Part shown: positions 15,714 to 16,547 of the stretch, piece after piece
Position numbering within the stretch: the first letter of the stretch is position 1
Layout of the letters: each line of letters begins with the position of its first letter
Assembly (NCBI GenBank): GCA_017996515.1
Contig: JAGOGU010000009.1
Coordinates: 1-16,547, forward strand
DNA: 16,547 nucleotides
Direction of reading: 5' to 3'
From: Allobrachymonas sp.
GTDB taxonomy: Bacteria > Pseudomonadota > Gammaproteobacteria > Burkholderiales > Burkholderiaceae_C
Notes under the pieces: generated by a model
What the model was told of the DNA's origin: nothing
Database searches by the model: none
Seen by the model: only the letters and a program-made list of their open reading frames with translations
Translations under genes and position numbers: made by a program

Positions 15714-15832
15714 GCCACCTCCTCCGCGCCGCTGTCTTCTACTTCCCTGATAGCTCCACAGTCTTTACGTTGGCTATCATTCGTATGCTCGCATACGCTA
15801 TGCTGCGCATGCCATATTTCGCCTATCCTTTT
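15714..15832 (+). promoter_or_regulatory. Upstream region of the ABC ATPase gene
   Basis: A 119-base gap between the sirtuin stop and the chosen ABC start. It holds a -10-like TATCAT (15775-15780) without a clear -35 box and the operator-like palindrome at 15782-15797. In-frame starts for the ABC gene also occur at 15785, 15800 and 15809, so part of this region may be coding. Confidence 0.35.
15782..15797. promoter_or_regulatory. Operator-like palindrome upstream of the ABC ATPase
   Basis: CGTATGCTCGCATACG has two perfect 7-bp arms around a central TC. It lies 35 bases before the chosen ABC start and just downstream of the -10-like TATCAT, a position that suits a repressor. Related ABC-2 operons often carry a GntR-type (YtrA-like) regulator, but none is in this window. 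Confidence 0.4.
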
Positions 15833-16547
15833 ATGAATCCAAGCCACCACCCCAGCAACACCCCGCCGCGCCTGTTGCTTGACCAACTGGCATTTGCCTA
15901 TGGTCGACAGCCCTTGTTCAGCCATTTTTGCGCGCAACTAAACGCACCGGGTATTTACGGCCTGTTTGGCCGCAACGGCAGCGGCAAATCCACGTTACTG
16001 AAATTGCTGTGCGGCCTGCTCACCCCCAGCGCGGGCCGTGTGGAAGTGCTGGGCCATGTGCCTCGCAAGCGGGCGGCAGAGTTTCTGGAGCAAATCTACA
16101 TCCTGCCCGAAGAATTTCACCTGCCCAACCTCACCCCCATCGCTTTGCGCGATACCCACGCGGCGTTTTACCCCCGTTTTGACGCCGCCCATTTCGACAC
16201 CTATCTGCAAGAGCTGGAAGTGCCGCAGGAGCAGGCTTTTGGCGCCATGAGTCTGGGGCAAAAAAAGAAAGCCACCATTGCCTTTGCACTGGCCACCCAC
16301 ACGCCCGTGCTGCTGATGGACGAACCCACCAATGGGCTGGATATCGTGAGCCGCAGCCAGTTCCGCAAGCTCATGGCACTGCCCGAACACACCACGCGCA
16401 CCGTGCTCATCAGCACCCACCAGGCGCATGATCTGGAAAGCATCTTGAGCCATATCTGGTTCATTGATGGCGGCAAGCTGGTACTTTCCAGCAGCATGCA
16501 GGCCCTGGCCGAGAATTTACGCATGGGCATTGCCCCCAGTGCGCACG
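15833..16547 (+). CDS. ABC transporter ATP-binding protein, ABC-2 type (3' end outside window)
   Basis: Cytoplasmic nucleotide-binding subunit of an ABC transporter, probably of the ABC-2/YtrB-like export group; 238 codons are visible before the right edge. Walker A GRNGSGKST is at residues 46-54, the Q-loop region reads YILPEEF with Glu in place of the usual Gln (as in some ABC-2 ATPases), the signature is MSLGQKKK at 139-146, Walker B LLMDEPTNGLD at 160-170, and the H-loop STHQ at 194-197. The domain is complete for ATP hydrolysis. The substrate is unknown and a permease partner is expected beyond the edge. The start at 15833 puts 12 residues before the first conserved strand, as in relatives. 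In-frame ATGs at 15785, 15800 and 15809 are alternatives, and none has a Shine-Dalgarno sequence. Confidence 0.88.
   Translation, partial: MNPSHHPSNTPPRLLLDQLAFAYGRQPLFSHFCAQLNAPGIYGLFGRNGSGKSTLLKLLCGLLTPSAGRVEVLGHVPRKRAAEFLEQIYILPEEFHLPNLTPIALRDTHAAFYPRFDAAHFDTYLQELEVPQEQAFGAMSLGQKKKATIAFALATHTPVLLMDEPTNGLDIVSRSQFRKLMALPEHTTRTVLISTHQAHDLESILSHIWFIDGGKLVLSSSMQALAENLRMGIAPSAH

Overview
The window looks like a chromosomal segment of a GC-rich betaproteobacterium, most likely order Burkholderiales and near Comamonadaceae. This rests on the ArgD, GspE-like and RNase R sequences, the strong GC bias at third codon positions, and the gene neighbourhoods. The genus cannot be fixed from sequence alone. 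I see no insertion sequence, prophage, CRISPR array or plasmid function. Most genes are housekeeping or widely conserved.

Layout. (1) 1-2124, minus strand: argD followed by argF, the last shared steps of ornithine and arginine synthesis; argF runs off the left edge. A perfect 16-bp palindrome sits between them. (2) 2319-5901, plus strand: map (methionine aminopeptidase) then glnD (PII uridylyltransferase), a neighbour pair common in proteobacteria. The map start lies directly under an extended -10 promoter and may be leaderless. (3) 6134-12184, minus strand, read from right to left: an orphan GspE/PilB-type ATPase, a YihY/BrkB membrane protein 18 bases downstream, and a large exported VIT-vWA-TPR-DUF2135 protein with a methionine-rich linker. 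This last protein is the least understood gene in the window. (4) 12185-12601: a regulatory stretch with a tRNA-Leu(CAG) on the minus strand, its terminator and promoter, and a pair of mutually exclusive hairpins. (5) 12602-16547, plus strand: rnr (RNase R without the usual N-terminal winged helix), a possible 21-codon mini-ORF that joins rnr to the next gene through ATGA overlaps at both ends, a zinc-less Sir2 deacylase, and an ABC-2-type ATPase that runs off the right edge with an operator-like palindrome ahead of it.

How the genes relate. ArgD makes N-acetylornithine; after deacetylation, ArgF carbamoylates ornithine to citrulline. GlnD senses glutamine and sets PII uridylylation, so nitrogen control sits beside arginine synthesis, although the operons are divergent and no shared regulator is visible. 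Map, RNase R and tRNA-Leu(CAG) serve translation and RNA turnover. The Sir2 protein probably removes acyl groups from lysines. Few genes here have a good Shine-Dalgarno sequence; the VIT-vWA gene is the clear exception.

No clearly new multi-gene system is evident. The best candidates for new biology are the rnr/mini-ORF/sirtuin coupling, the tRNA-Leu/rnr divergent control region, the leaderless map promoter, and the methionine-rich VIT-vWA protein.
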